Source of the DNA: Bacteroidia bacterium | GTDB lineage: Bacteria; Bacteroidota; Bacteroidia; Chitinophagales; Saprospiraceae | Length of the DNA stretch: 64,000 nt | Assembly (NCBI GenBank): GCA_030430845.1 | Contig: JAUIKE010000012.1 | Location: 1-64,000, forward strand | Direction: 5' to 3' | Shown here: positions 49,702 through 58,973 of the stretch, piece by piece | Position numbering within the stretch: position 1 is the first letter of the stretch | How the letters are laid out: the number at the start of each line of letters is the position of its first letter | Made by a program: the position numbers and the translations under genes | The notes under the pieces: model-generated | Told to the model about the DNA's origin: nothing | Seen by the model: the letters and a program-made list of their open reading frames with translations, nothing else | The model's database searches: none

Positions 49702-49750
49702 AAAAAAAGAGGGCATTTCAGCCGTACGGCTGAAATGCCCTCTTTTTTTT
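49702..49750. terminator. bidirectional terminator
   Basis: Stem AGAGGGCATTTCAGCC with loop GTAC and complement, flanked by AAAAAAA and TTTTTTTT, ends both the barrel gene (plus) and clpS (minus). Confidence 0.9.
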
Positions 49751-49764
49751 AACCGCTCGGAGAA

Positions 49765-50070
49765 TTATTCTTCAATCACTGCGCTCAACCCCCTATCCAC
49801 CAAGGCATCTTTTTTAGGCTTCAAAACCGGCTTGGGAGCGGTTTTGACCGTCGCTTTTCCCTTAAAATGAATGATCAGGGATAGTTGTTCAGCCTGAGCG
49901 GAAGAATGGTTCAGAACTTCCATAAAACACTGGATGACCCAATCAAAGGTGTTGTGATCGTCATTATATACAATCAGCTGAGCCGGCTCGCCGGTACTGT
50001 CTTCGGTCACTTCGTCCTCAACCAATACTTCTTCTTCAACCTCTTCGAAATGATTAGAATGGATCATCAC
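49765..50070 (-). CDS. clpS: ATP-dependent Clp protease adaptor ClpS
   Basis: A 101-residue protein with an acidic N-terminal extension (EEVEEEVLVEDEVTED), followed by the ClpS core: QLIVYNDDHNTFDWVIQCF with the Asn-Asp-Asp of the ligand pocket, HSSAQAEQLSLIIHFKGKATV with the conserved His. It delivers N-degron substrates to ClpA-type unfoldase. Located 24 nt after the peroxiredoxin gene on the same strand. Confidence 0.88.
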   Translation of the reverse strand: MMIHSNHFEEVEEEVLVEDEVTEDSTGEPAQLIVYNDDHNTFDWVIQCFMEVLNHSSAQAEQLSLIIHFKGKATVKTAPKPVLKPKKDALVDRGLSAVIEE

Positions 50071-50094
50071 TTAATTGTTTTTACAAAAATATAA

Positions 50095-50565
50095 CTAATT
50101 CAGAGAAGATAAAGTTTCTTTTACAGCTCCAAAGTTAGGCATTTTTCCGGGGTTCTCTAATACCTCTGCGTACTGGACAATACCGTCTTTATCAATCACA
50201 AAGGCTGAGCGCTTGGATACGCCCTTCATACCGAAGGCAAACTCTTCGTGCAGGCTGCCGTACTGTTCCGAAACGTTTTTATTAAAATCAGAAAGTAAGG
50301 GAAAATTGTACTGTTGCTCACTTTTAAATTTATCCAGGGTAAATGGAGAATCAACAGAAACGGCCAGGATCTGGGCATCGAGTTGCTCGTACACACCAAT
50401 GTTATCTCTCATACTGCACAGTTCTTCCGTGCATACACCGGTGAAAGCTTGAGGGAAAAATAGTAAAATCACATTTTTCCCTTTGAAATCACTGAGAGAT
50501 ACTTCCTTTTTTTCATCAGAAAAAAGCGTAAAATCCGGGGCAGGAGCTCCAACTTGAATCGACAT
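50095..50565 (-). CDS. peroxiredoxin (AhpE/Prx-like)
   Basis: A 156-residue thiol peroxidase. The fold opens VGAPAPDFTLFSDEK; the active site FPQAFTGVCTEELC has the peroxidatic Cys at about 45 and another Cys at 50. Then follow LAVSVDSPFTLDKFK and FVIDKDGIVQYAE. The second Cys position resembles the AhpE / 1-Cys-like group. No signal peptide. Upstream of clpS. Confidence 0.88.
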   Translation of the reverse strand: MSIQVGAPAPDFTLFSDEKKEVSLSDFKGKNVILLFFPQAFTGVCTEELCSMRDNIGVYEQLDAQILAVSVDSPFTLDKFKSEQQYNFPLLSDFNKNVSEQYGSLHEEFAFGMKGVSKRSAFVIDKDGIVQYAEVLENPGKMPNFGAVKETLSSLN

Positions 50566-50641
50566 AAGCTATTTTGGTTTTAACTTTAAAATTTATTATC
50601 TATTTCAACAACTACCAGAAGAAAGGAAAGTTCATTTAAAA

Positions 50642-50698
50642 AGTGCATAGGGGTTGTGTAAAAACTCGTTCCTCGTTTTTACACAACCCCTATGCACT
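50642..50698. repeat. GGGGTTGTGTAAAAAC palindrome, copy A
   Basis: Perfect 24-bp arms AGTGCATAGGGGTTGTGTAA.. with a 9-nt loop TCGTTCCTC. The core GGGGTTGTGTAAAAACTCGT recurs at 61039-61089. It lies between the peroxiredoxin start and the PhoD stop and may terminate phoD. Confidence 0.8.
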
Positions 50699-50712
50699 GA
50701 ACTGATTTAAAC

Positions 50713-52755
50713 TTATCGGGATAAAATAATTTTAGCGTTTACAAGCTGCTCATCAATTAGAATGCGATACGTATAAGTACCGCTATCCAGGTTTTCTCCA
50801 TTCAATTCCAAAGAATAAATACCGGCCGGCATACGCTCGTTGACCAAAGAGCGAAGCATGCGGCCATTCAGGTCGTACAGATCAATCTGCACCTGAGCCG
50901 TTTCAGCCAGGGAGTAGTGCAACGTATTCTGTTTCTGGAAAGGATTCGGATAGACGCCTAACAGCGCAAATTTTCTGGACAGGTCCTCCTCACGTGTATT
51001 CGTGACCATAGGAGGATTATTCGGTGCCGGGCTGTCCTGCATTGCTTTCGGAGCGGCAGGCATATCTGCTTTTTTTAGGTAGTTATGGCCGTTTCCGGTG
51101 TACCAACTCTCGCCTATCGACATCGAATCCGTAATTTCCAATATCGGTGTGAAATAATAATCGGCTTGTGCGCTATCGGCTTTCACATCCAGTATAAAGA
51201 AACCATGTTCAATAAGATTGGTATACCTCATATGCTCATTAGGGTTGCCAAGCTCAAAACCAGGAAAAGGAATGATGGGCTGGTTAATTGAAGCCTGGAA
51301 GGTGATGGCAGATTCCAGATCTACATTTTCATCAAAGTTTGCTGAGTTAATACTTGGGCAGGCAAACTCCACCGCAAGGGCCCCCTCTCCCGTTTCCGGA
51401 TTGTAATTGGGCGACGTAAAAAAGGGGATCTCCCCAAATGGAGAAGGTTGAAAAGTAACATCTATTGGGTCATCTACTACATCAAAAGCAAAGGTGGTGT
51501 GGAAATCACCGGTCAGTATTACGACATTGTCAATTTCATTTTCTTTGATGAAGTCCATCAGTTGTTTTCTTTCGGCCGGGTAGCCGTCCCAGATATCCAA
51601 AAACTGACTTTCCACATCGTAGTACTCAAAATTATCATCCACCAAAGCAGCCCATCCCACATTCAGCTCTGAAAAGATCACCTGCTGGCCGATTACTTTC
51701 CACCGGGCAGTGGAATTAGCCAATTGATCCAGTAGCCAAGCCTTCTGCTCACTACCCAAAATGGTCCGCAGGCTATCGTGCAAAGTCGAATCCAAGACAT
51801 CATTGATTTGCATTTCTCTTCCCTCTAACCGGGTGTCCAGCATGATCAAGTCCATCAAGTTTCCGTACGAAATTTTTCGATAGACCCGCTTGTTTTCATT
51901 ATCTCGGATGGGCATCCATTCAAAATAGACCTGCTTCCCGGTAGCCTTTCTGGTTTCCCAGTCCCCTTCCGTTTCCGGATTGTGGTTTTGGGCGCCATCT
52001 TTATACGAATCATTAGCGGTTTCGTGATCATCCCAAACCGTGATGAACGGATGCTGTTGGTGAACCCGAATGAGGTTGGTATCCAGGCGGTAAGTGGAAT
52101 AACGAGCTCGATAATCAGCCAGGCTAAGGATTTCGGTAGCCGGCTCAAGCTGTCTGACATCAAACAAACTATCTGCTCCATAGACTGAATTGCCATATTC
52201 ATAAATATAATCGCCTAGGTGCAGGATGGCATCCAGGTCGTTTCGTTCAGCCAAACGTCCATAAGCGTTGAAATAACCTGCCTGGTAATTGCTACAAGAG
52301 ACAACGCCAAATTTCAGGTGTGCGGATTGATCGCCGCTTGGAGTCGTTTTTGTCCGGCCGGTAAGTGAGTTAGCTCCCAGGGCCGAAAAGCTGTAGTAGT
52401 AAGTCTGCCCCGCTTCCAGGCCGGTTGCATCTACTTTCACAGTATAGTCCGTGGAAGCATCTGTGGTAAAAATACCAGATTGGACGACCTGTTCAAGTTC
52501 AACATCGGTAGCGACTTTCCAGCTGACATCTATGCTTTGTCCGTCGATCACATCAGGTGTCACTCGAGTCCAAATAATGACTCGGTCTTCAAGGGGATCG
52601 CCAGAAGCTACTCCGTGATAAAAGGGAGCCCAATCGGGGTTGAATGAAGGGTTTTCGCCATTCAGGCGATTGTTTTGGAAAACCGTGCCTGAGTTTTGAG
52701 CCAACAGGCACACACTTCCCAAAAAAAGAATCAGCAAAAGGATTGGTTGTTTCAT
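50713..52755 (-). CDS. secreted alkaline phosphatase D (PhoD) family protein with T9SS sorting domain
   Basis: A 680-residue protein with signal peptide (LLILFLGSVCLLAQ). Residues about 45-140 are the PhoD N-terminal Ig-like domain (HGVASGDPLEDRVIIWTRVTP), then the metallophosphatase domain to about 560: AILHLGDYIYEYG, FITVWDDHETANDSYKDGA and NVVILTGDFHTTFAFDV carry metal ligands. The C-terminal YPNPFQKQNTLHYSL...DLNGRMLRSL is a T9SS type A sorting domain. It hydrolyses phosphodiesters or monoesters outside the cell to obtain phosphate. Confidence 0.92.
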   Translation of the reverse strand: MKQPILLLILFLGSVCLLAQNSGTVFQNNRLNGENPSFNPDWAPFYHGVASGDPLEDRVIIWTRVTPDVIDGQSIDVSWKVATDVELEQVVQSGIFTTDASTDYTVKVDATGLEAGQTYYYSFSALGANSLTGRTKTTPSGDQSAHLKFGVVSCSNYQAGYFNAYGRLAERNDLDAILHLGDYIYEYGNSVYGADSLFDVRQLEPATEILSLADYRARYSTYRLDTNLIRVHQQHPFITVWDDHETANDSYKDGAQNHNPETEGDWETRKATGKQVYFEWMPIRDNENKRVYRKISYGNLMDLIMLDTRLEGREMQINDVLDSTLHDSLRTILGSEQKAWLLDQLANSTARWKVIGQQVIFSELNVGWAALVDDNFEYYDVESQFLDIWDGYPAERKQLMDFIKENEIDNVVILTGDFHTTFAFDVVDDPIDVTFQPSPFGEIPFFTSPNYNPETGEGALAVEFACPSINSANFDENVDLESAITFQASINQPIIPFPGFELGNPNEHMRYTNLIEHGFFILDVKADSAQADYYFTPILEITDSMSIGESWYTGNGHNYLKKADMPAAPKAMQDSPAPNNPPMVTNTREEDLSRKFALLGVYPNPFQKQNTLHYSLAETAQVQIDLYDLNGRMLRSLVNERMPAGIYSLELNGENLDSGTYTYRILIDEQLVNAKIILSR

Positions 52756-53069
52756 CTCAATGGTTTTTTTGTGAAGTCTGAAAAAACCAACTTAAGGTTA
52801 ATCCATGATCAAACTGGTTTTAAATTATAATTAAATGATATAAGACGGTAATCTAAGTTTGAGGTGCATAAAACCTAACGGCCGTCAGGTTTTATGCACC
52901 TCAAAAAAATGATTTTATCCAACTAAGTGATGAATATCATTCTTAAATATGACCCATATCAATTATTTTCAGCATCTTAATGGTCATATTTACAATACAA
53001 AGTATGTTATCTTTTGAAAAGAGCATCATACTCGTCCACATTATTCCCTAATACTAAAAGCCAATTAAT
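52756..53069. other. divergent intergenic region with a 48-bp palindrome
   Basis: A near-perfect palindrome at 52858-52905 has arms of about 23 nt (TTTGAGGTGCATAAAACCT, then ACGGCCGT at the centre) with one mismatched pair. It is in the promoter region of phoD and the CBS gene, so it is more likely a regulatory or repeat element than a terminator. The rest holds no gene. Confidence 0.7.
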
Positions 53070-53537
53070 ATGAATGTACTTGAACCTATCAGCACTATAA
53101 TGTCTACTAACCTGATTACTGTTAATCCGAAGGATAAGTTAACAGCAGTAAAGGAGGTGTTTGAAAAGCACCAAATCCATCACATCCCGGTGGTTCGTTT
53201 TCGTGAAATAGTAGGTATGATCAGCAAAACGGATTTCCTCCATTTTTTAAGAGGCTTCAAACGGAGTGATGAGGATCGTTTTGTGGATAATGCAAGGCTT
53301 AGGGTATATACCGCAGAAGACATTATGACTACCGGGCTAGCCAAGGTTGGGCCTGATGAGCGCATTGGCGTAGCGCTGGAAATTTTCCTAGAAAATCGGT
53401 TTCATGCTATTCCGATCATCGAAAAAGATGAATTAATCGGAATCGTTACGACCTTTGACATCCTAAAAAAGCTAGCCAGTGAAAAAGTCACGCCTCAGCA
53501 AATACTGGAAAGCAGGTCCAAACCTAAAGATGCCTGA
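53070..53537 (+). CDS. tandem CBS domain protein
   Basis: A 155-residue protein made of two CBS domains: about 1-65 (ISTIMSTNLITVNPKDKLTAVKEVF, HHIPVVRFREIVGMISKTDFL) and about 80-150 (VYTAEDIMTTGLAKVGPDERIGVALEIF, HAIPIIEKDELIGIVTTFDILKKL). Such pairs bind adenine nucleotides and sense energy state; the partner protein is not in the window. No signal peptide. A hairpin terminator follows. Confidence 0.9.
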   Translation: MNVLEPISTIMSTNLITVNPKDKLTAVKEVFEKHQIHHIPVVRFREIVGMISKTDFLHFLRGFKRSDEDRFVDNARLRVYTAEDIMTTGLAKVGPDERIGVALEIFLENRFHAIPIIEKDELIGIVTTFDILKKLASEKVTPQQILESRSKPKDA

Positions 53538-53566
53538 TTTCCAAACGCTATGAGGAACTACATGAG

Positions 53567-53601
53567 AAAAGCCCTTTCGGCCGGTGGCCGAAAGGGCTTT
53601 T
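53567..53601 (+). terminator. terminator after the CBS gene
   Basis: Stem AAAAGCCCTTTCGGCC with loop GGT and a T-rich end (TTTTCC). Confidence 0.8.
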
Positions 53602-53611
53602 CCTTTTCCGC

Positions 53612-53646
53612 AAAAAAGTGAGGCAATCATTAATTGCGATTGCCTC
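53612..53646 (-). terminator. terminator of the exporter operon
   Basis: Minus strand: 9-bp stem GAGGCAATC/GATTGCCTC followed by AC and TTTTTT, 127 nt after the last permease gene. Confidence 0.7.
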
Positions 53647-53773
53647 CTATATAACCCCAAAAAACCAAATGAAAACTATTATACTCAAATTTAATTTTTT
53701 TTCGCAAATAAGCCAATTTTAATTAAATGTTAACAGTAAATAGTCCCAAGCAAGAGCGTTCCCTTACTCAAAA

Positions 53774-54898
53774 TCAGGAACTTGCCTTGCGATAATTTAA
53801 AACGGCCAAGGCATTTATTAATATCGCATAAATGATCATCACCCTCAGATGGGGTTGAATCCCACTAAAACCACTGCCTTTCAATAGCACCAGTCGCATA
53901 ACATCTACAAAATACGCGACTGGGTTAAAATCCGTGATCCGCTGCGCCCACTCAGGCATGCTCTCAATCGGGGTGAACAACCCACTCATCAGAATAAAAA
54001 TGATCAGGAAAAACCAGGCCAGAAACATAGCCTGTTGCTGTGTATCTGTGATCGTCGAAATTAATAAGCCGATCCCCAAAACAGTGATTAGGTACACCCC
54101 GGCAAAAAGATAGATCAACCATAGAGGCCCCACAAAAGGAATGTCAAATATCACTTTCCCAACAATCAAGCCAAATGACAACTCCAACAAACCTATAATC
54201 CAGAAGGGAGCGAGCTTGCCAATAATAAACTGGTACTTCCGAATGGGCGTCACATTGATTTGCTCGATCGTACCGATCTCTTTTTCCTTGACAATATTCA
54301 TACTCGACAAGAACATGCCCACCAAAGTGACCAACAACACGAGAATTCCAGGCACCATAAAGTTGTCGTAGGACAAATCTGGGTTAAACCAATTGGAATA
54401 TTCAATCCCCAGCTGTCCGGGCTGGGCTGTACCGGGCTCCACCACAGCCAGTTCCTTCGCATACGCCATCGCAAAACCTTGCAATATGGCCTGTACATAG
54501 CCGTTAGACACCCCCGCTTTTACTCCGTTAATGGCATCAACGCTTACTTGCATGGCCGCCGGGCCGCCTTCTGATAACTGCTCCTCAAAACCAGCAGGAA
54601 TATCCATAAACAGATCCGTTTCATTTCCTTGAATCGAATTGAAAGCAGCTTCCGGGTTTTGGCCATAGCCCAATATTTCAAAATGCTCAGACGCCTCAAA
54701 CAAGCCGACCAGTCGCTGCGATGCCTGCGTGCCGTCCCGGTCCACTATGTACAGCCGAATATTGTCGACCTCATAATCCGCCGCATTCGCCAGAATGATC
54801 AGCTGGATCAAGGGCATCATAAAGATCAGCACCAGCATGATCCTGTGCCGGAAGATCTGAAGGAACTCTTTGCGTAGTAAAAATACGATGGTTCTCAT
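53774..54898 (-). CDS. ABC-2 type exporter permease (YbhR/YbhS-like)
   Basis: A 374-residue permease with one N-terminal helix (MLVLIFMMPLIQLIILANA), a large periplasmic domain (about 45-170) and five C-terminal helices in ABC-2 order. EKEIGTIEQINVTPIRKYQFIIGK is the intracellular coupling helix, and FTPIESMPEWAQRITDFNPVAYFVDVMR the final loop. It resembles the E. coli YbhS/YbhR proteins. It is the last gene of the seven-gene exporter operon. Confidence 0.9.
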   Translation of the reverse strand: MRTIVFLLRKEFLQIFRHRIMLVLIFMMPLIQLIILANAADYEVDNIRLYIVDRDGTQASQRLVGLFEASEHFEILGYGQNPEAAFNSIQGNETDLFMDIPAGFEEQLSEGGPAAMQVSVDAINGVKAGVSNGYVQAILQGFAMAYAKELAVVEPGTAQPGQLGIEYSNWFNPDLSYDNFMVPGILVLLVTLVGMFLSSMNIVKEKEIGTIEQINVTPIRKYQFIIGKLAPFWIIGLLELSFGLIVGKVIFDIPFVGPLWLIYLFAGVYLITVLGIGLLISTITDTQQQAMFLAWFFLIIFILMSGLFTPIESMPEWAQRITDFNPVAYFVDVMRLVLLKGSGFSGIQPHLRVMIIYAILINALAVLNYRKASS

Positions 54899-54992
54899 TG
54901 AGTCATTGCTTATTTGATTATTATCATGTTCATTTCAGAGTCCGGGGCTCAGGGCGATTTTAGATGGGGTTGCTTATTGGACACCAGCCCCC

Positions 54993-56099
54993 TTACTCAA
55001 GCCTGATTTTAAAATTCCGTACACTCGCTGCAATAAAGAAAAACGTCATACCAACTAAAATCAGGGTTTCTTTCCATACAAAATCCACCCCCGTCCCTTT
55101 CAGCATGATGTTTTTTATGATGATGATAAACCATTTGGCTGGGATGATATTACTGAGCCATTGCAAAGGCCAGGGCATAGATTCAATGGGGAAAATAAAA
55201 CCTGATAAGAGTACGGTCGGCAGCATCAAGGCAATCAAAGAGATCATCATGGCCACCTGCTGACTGTTCGTCCGAGTGGAGATCAGGATCCCTAAAGCCA
55301 GAGAAGTCAGCACAAACAACACACACTCGGCCAGCAGAAGTACCAAACTGCCTTCAATAGGCATACCAAAAACATAGGTACCCAACAGCAAAATGACCAG
55401 TGTATTAAAAAAAGCCAGTGCAATGTACGGGATCACCTTCCCGACTACGATGATAGCCGGACTGAGGGGCGATACCAACAAAATTTCCATCGTCCCCAAT
55501 TCTTTTTCGCGTGTGATGGCAATGGAAGTCATCATGGCAGAAACCAGCATCAATATCACCGTCATCACTCCCGGAACAAACATAAAAACGCTCTTCAACT
55601 GCGGATTGTACAGCATCCGGATCTCCGGCTGAATCAAGGGAGGACGCCCCTGAAGGCCGTTAACTTCCATCTGGTAATCCTTAATAATTGAAGAAGCATA
55701 ATTAATTAAAGTCGTTGCGGTATTAGGCTCGGTAGCATCTGCCAGCAACTGGATCTGAGCATAGCCTTCTTTTTGAAAGTCCTTGGCTTGTTGATCCGGA
55801 TAAATGATGGCTAATTTCGTTTTACTGAAAATGAAGCTTTTTTCCACTTCCTTAATGTTCTGCGCTTCTTTATACAAATCAAAATACCCCGACGCTACCA
55901 GTCGGCGCGTGATCTCCGTACTCATTTCATCCTTGGAAGGGTCGAGCACCACCAGGTCTGCATTTTGAATTTCATTCGTAATGGCAAAACCAAAAAGCGT
56001 CACCAACACTACCGGCATACCCAACAGGATCAGCAAGGACCGGCGATCCCTGAAAATATGGTAAAACTCCTTTTGAATAAAAGCCCGCATTCTTTTCAT
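54993..56099 (-). CDS. ABC-2 type exporter permease (YbhR/YbhS-like)
   Basis: A 368-residue permease with the same layout as the next gene: N-terminal helix, periplasmic domain (about 35-170) and a five-helix core with TREKELGTMEILLVSPLSPAIIVVGK and FPIESMPWPLQWLSNIIPAKWFI. It overlaps the upstream ATPase gene by 4 nt. The two permeases presumably form a heterodimer. Confidence 0.9.
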   Translation of the reverse strand: MKRMRAFIQKEFYHIFRDRRSLLILLGMPVVLVTLFGFAITNEIQNADLVVLDPSKDEMSTEITRRLVASGYFDLYKEAQNIKEVEKSFIFSKTKLAIIYPDQQAKDFQKEGYAQIQLLADATEPNTATTLINYASSIIKDYQMEVNGLQGRPPLIQPEIRMLYNPQLKSVFMFVPGVMTVILMLVSAMMTSIAITREKELGTMEILLVSPLSPAIIVVGKVIPYIALAFFNTLVILLLGTYVFGMPIEGSLVLLLAECVLFVLTSLALGILISTRTNSQQVAMMISLIALMLPTVLLSGFIFPIESMPWPLQWLSNIIPAKWFIIIIKNIMLKGTGVDFVWKETLILVGMTFFFIAASVRNFKIRLE

Positions 56100-56836
56100 A
56101 AGGCTGTACTTTTTTCGGGTCGGACCAATTGAAGAAATACATCGTTCATACTCTTGGCTTGAAAGTCCTTTTTTAACTGATAGGGCGTATCCATAGCAGC
56201 AATCCGGCCATCTACCATGATCGATACCCGATCACAATATTCGGCCTCATCCATATAGTGGGTGGTTACAAATACCGTAACCCCCGTGTCGGCTGCCTCG
56301 TAGATCATTTCCCAAAACTGGCGCCGCGTGATGGGGTCCACTCCTCCGGTCGGCTCGTCGAGGAAAACGATGGCCGGATCGTGCATGATGGCTACGGAAA
56401 AAGCCAGTTTCTGCTTCCAGCCCAGGGGCAGGGATTTCACCAAGGTTTTGGATACTTCCTTCAATTCGAGATTCTCCAGCATGAGTCCGCTTTTTTCTCT
56501 GATCACTTTGTTCGGCAAGCCGTAAATGCCTCCATACAGCACAATGTTCTCCCGCACAGTCAGGTCTTCATATAGAGAAAACTTCTGGCTCATGTATCCG
56601 ATTTTTCGCTTCACCTTTTCCCGTTGCCGTTGAATGTCAAAACCCGCTACCATAGCTTTGCCTGCAGTAGGTTTCGACAAGCCGGTCAGCATACGGATGG
56701 CGGTGGTTTTGCCGGCGCCGTTAGCTCCCAGGAAGCCGAAGATCTCGCCTTTGTCTACCTCAAAACTGATAGCATCCACGGCCGTGAACTTGCCGAAGCG
56801 TTTGGTAAGTTGATTAACTGAAATGCTTTTTTCCAT
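56096..56836 (-). CDS. ABC transporter ATP-binding protein (YbhF second-half-like)
   Basis: A 246-residue nucleotide-binding domain. Walker A is GANGAGKTTA, the Q-loop lies in GYMSQKFSLYEDLTV, and Walker B is VFLDEPTGGVD. The ABC signature is LPLGWKQKLAFSVA, not LSGGQ, as in the C-terminal half of E. coli YbhF. Overlaps the permease gene by 4 nt. Together with the next ATPase it would form an asymmetric pair. Confidence 0.92.
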   Translation of the reverse strand: MEKSISVNQLTKRFGKFTAVDAISFEVDKGEIFGFLGANGAGKTTAIRMLTGLSKPTAGKAMVAGFDIQRQREKVKRKIGYMSQKFSLYEDLTVRENIVLYGGIYGLPNKVIREKSGLMLENLELKEVSKTLVKSLPLGWKQKLAFSVAIMHDPAIVFLDEPTGGVDPITRRQFWEMIYEAADTGVTVFVTTHYMDEAEYCDRVSIMVDGRIAAMDTPYQLKKDFQAKSMNDVFLQLVRPEKSTAL

Positions 56837-56883
56837 AAAAAAGTATTGTACCTGAATGTTGGCCTTTGGCCAACATTCAGGTA

Positions 56884-57798
56884 TTAAATCATTAGATCCA
56901 TAAAACAGTCTTCAATATTGGGTTCTATAGGTTTCATCTGAATACTAGTATGCCCCTTATCCCGTAAGTATTGCCGTAAACTTGTTTCATCAATTTTTTC
57001 CCGGGTCGCCAAATGCACAAAATCCCCAAACGGAAAAGCACTGTGCGTCTGCTCCATCTGTCGCAAATCCCCAATCAGCTGATACATCTTATTGGTCCGG
57101 ATAGCCAGCAACTCCTTATCAAACTTCCGGATGATCTCTTCCGGAGAAGCCACATCCATTATGCGGCCTTCCTGTATGAGCGCTACCCGCTCGCACATAC
57201 TCGCCTCATCCATATAGGGCGTCGATACAAGGATGGTAATGCCCTTATCGCGCAATTGCTTCAGCATTTCCCAAAACTCCTTTCTGGAAACGGCATCCAC
57301 TCCGGTTGTGGGCTCATCCAGCAACAGCACTTTCGGCTTGTGGATCAAAGCACAAGACAAGGCCAGCTTTTGCTTCATCCCGCCGGATAGTTTACCGGCT
57401 TTTCGCTTTTTAAAGGGTTCGATCTGGACGTATATGTCTTTGATCAGATCATAATTGGCACGGATAGTTGTACCGAAGGTGGTGGCAAAAAAACGGAGAT
57501 TTTCTTCTACGCTGAGATCCTGGTATAAAGAGAAGCGCCCGGGCATGTAGCCAATATTCGAGCGAATTTTTCGGTAATCTTTCACCACGTCCCAGTCTTC
57601 CACCGAAGCCCTGCCCGAATCGGCCAGGATCAAGGAGCAAAGGATACGGATAAGCGTCGTCTTGCCGGCCCCATCCGGCCCGATCAATCCAAACAACTCT
57701 CCGCGCCTGACCTCCAGGTCAACCTCCTGCAGCGCTACGGTATGATCATTATACTGTTTGCTGACTGCGTCCACCTTTATAGCTATTGAATCATTCAT
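56884..57798 (-). CDS. ABC transporter ATP-binding protein (YbhF first-half-like)
   Basis: A 304-residue protein: an ATPase domain with Walker A GPDGAGKTTLIR, Q-loop IGYMPGRFSLYQDLSV, signature LSGGMKQKLALS and Walker B VLLLDEPTTGVD, then a C-terminal extension (about 225-304). It corresponds to the N-terminal half of YbhF. In E. coli the two halves are one protein; here they are separate genes 47 nt apart. Confidence 0.92.
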   Translation of the reverse strand: MNDSIAIKVDAVSKQYNDHTVALQEVDLEVRRGELFGLIGPDGAGKTTLIRILCSLILADSGRASVEDWDVVKDYRKIRSNIGYMPGRFSLYQDLSVEENLRFFATTFGTTIRANYDLIKDIYVQIEPFKKRKAGKLSGGMKQKLALSCALIHKPKVLLLDEPTTGVDAVSRKEFWEMLKQLRDKGITILVSTPYMDEASMCERVALIQEGRIMDVASPEEIIRKFDKELLAIRTNKMYQLIGDLRQMEQTHSAFPFGDFVHLATREKIDETSLRQYLRDKGHTSIQMKPIEPNIEDCFMDLMI

Positions 57799-57809
57799 CT
57801 CAGGCTGAG

Positions 57810-58751
57810 TTAATTTACAGTGGCTGATGTACTTGATTCTTCTGAACCGGCTCTCTGCCTGAATAGCACCTCCGCAGGCATGCCGATCTTCAAACTGCCG
57901 TCGTTCACTACATCAACCTTGATGGCGTACACCAAATGAACCCGCTCTTCCTTGGTCTGAATCATCTTGGGCGTAAACTCTGCCTGATCAGAGATCCAGC
58001 TGACTTTTCCTTTCAGCGTTCGGTTGCTTTCTTTATCCTCATCAATCATCACCTGCACCTCCTCTCCAATACGCACATGAGGGAGCTGCTCTCCGCTGAT
58101 GTACGCTCTCAAGGTCATCACGCTCAGGTCGGCGATCTTATAAAGGGGCCGTCCCATGCCGGCAAACTCATGAGCTTCCATGGTTTTTTGCAAAACCCTC
58201 CCATCGATGGGATTAATGATGTGGCTTTTTTCAATCTGATGCTCTAGTACCCGAATCTGAGCTTCGATGGGGTCCAGCTCGGCCAATATGCCCCGGTTCA
58301 CCGTGTTGATTTGATTACGTGTGGAGCGGATTTGTTGTGCTACTACCTCTATTTTTCCTTCAATATCATCCAATTGTTGAGGCGTGGCGGCATTGTTTTC
58401 TACCAAACTTTTCAGGCGTTTCTGCTCCCGCTCCAAATTCCGCTTTTGTTCCAGCAGGACTTCCACCTCCGGATCGGCCGTTTGCGTTTTCCGCCGGACC
58501 GAGCCCATACTGGCCAGCAATTGTAGCTTTTGGAGGTGTAAGCTCGTCGTATCGATTAAGCCGACCCATTGGTCGGCCTGTAGTTCTTGCCCTTCCTCTA
58601 CATCCAATTGAAGGATCTTTCCATTAGCTTCTGCGGGCACCCAGATCTCGGTAGCCTCAAAGTTGCCGTAGGCGTCGGCCCCGTTCTCTTCTTCCTGGCA
58701 GCTGAGTAGGAAAAAGGGAAGGAGCGTAAAAATTAGATATTGTGGCTTCAT
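57810..58751 (-). CDS. HlyD/YbhG-type membrane fusion lipoprotein
   Basis: A 313-residue periplasmic adaptor. Lipobox LLSC follows a hydrophobic signal. The biotinyl-lipoyl-like halves are at 28-60 (IWVPAEANGKILQLDVEEGQEL) and about 200-225 (HIINPIDGRVLQKTMEAHE), with a long coiled-coil hairpin between (about 75-195). A beta barrel follows. It joins the inner-membrane ABC complex to TolC. Its start is 222 nt after tolC, with a repeat between. Confidence 0.92.
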   Translation of the reverse strand: MKPQYLIFTLLPFFLLSCQEEENGADAYGNFEATEIWVPAEANGKILQLDVEEGQELQADQWVGLIDTTSLHLQKLQLLASMGSVRRKTQTADPEVEVLLEQKRNLEREQKRLKSLVENNAATPQQLDDIEGKIEVVAQQIRSTRNQINTVNRGILAELDPIEAQIRVLEHQIEKSHIINPIDGRVLQKTMEAHEFAGMGRPLYKIADLSVMTLRAYISGEQLPHVRIGEEVQVMIDEDKESNRTLKGKVSWISDQAEFTPKMIQTKEERVHLVYAIKVDVVNDGSLKIGMPAEVLFRQRAGSEESSTSATVN

Positions 58752-58816
58752 GTTGTTTATGTTTCTATTTAATTTGATTGACGTATTTATTCAGGTCATT
58801 CTTACCTGTTCATTGT

Positions 58817-58926
58817 TGGAACCGCAGATTTTCATGGATCTGACAGATTTCACCGAAAGGTTTATAGCCGCTGGCTAAAAACCATTTCCGTGCCATCCAT
58901 TTAATCCGCAAAATCCGTGGTTCCGA
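58817..58926. repeat. imperfect inverted repeat inside the exporter operon
   Basis: GGAACCGCAGATTTT and AAAATCCGTGGTTCC arms enclose about 80 nt with further partial pairing (ATGGATCTG, ATCCATTT). It sits between tolC and the HlyD gene. Same general class as the CGCAGAT intergenic repeats; may attenuate transcription in the operon. Confidence 0.6.
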
Positions 58927-58973
58927 CACCAAATAATTTATTAATCAACAGCAGGCTCCATATACCTACAACC

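Noticed and set aside
49941-50070. Acidic N-terminal extension of ClpS as a separate gene
   Set aside because: The frame is continuous with the ClpS core and no second start has better support.
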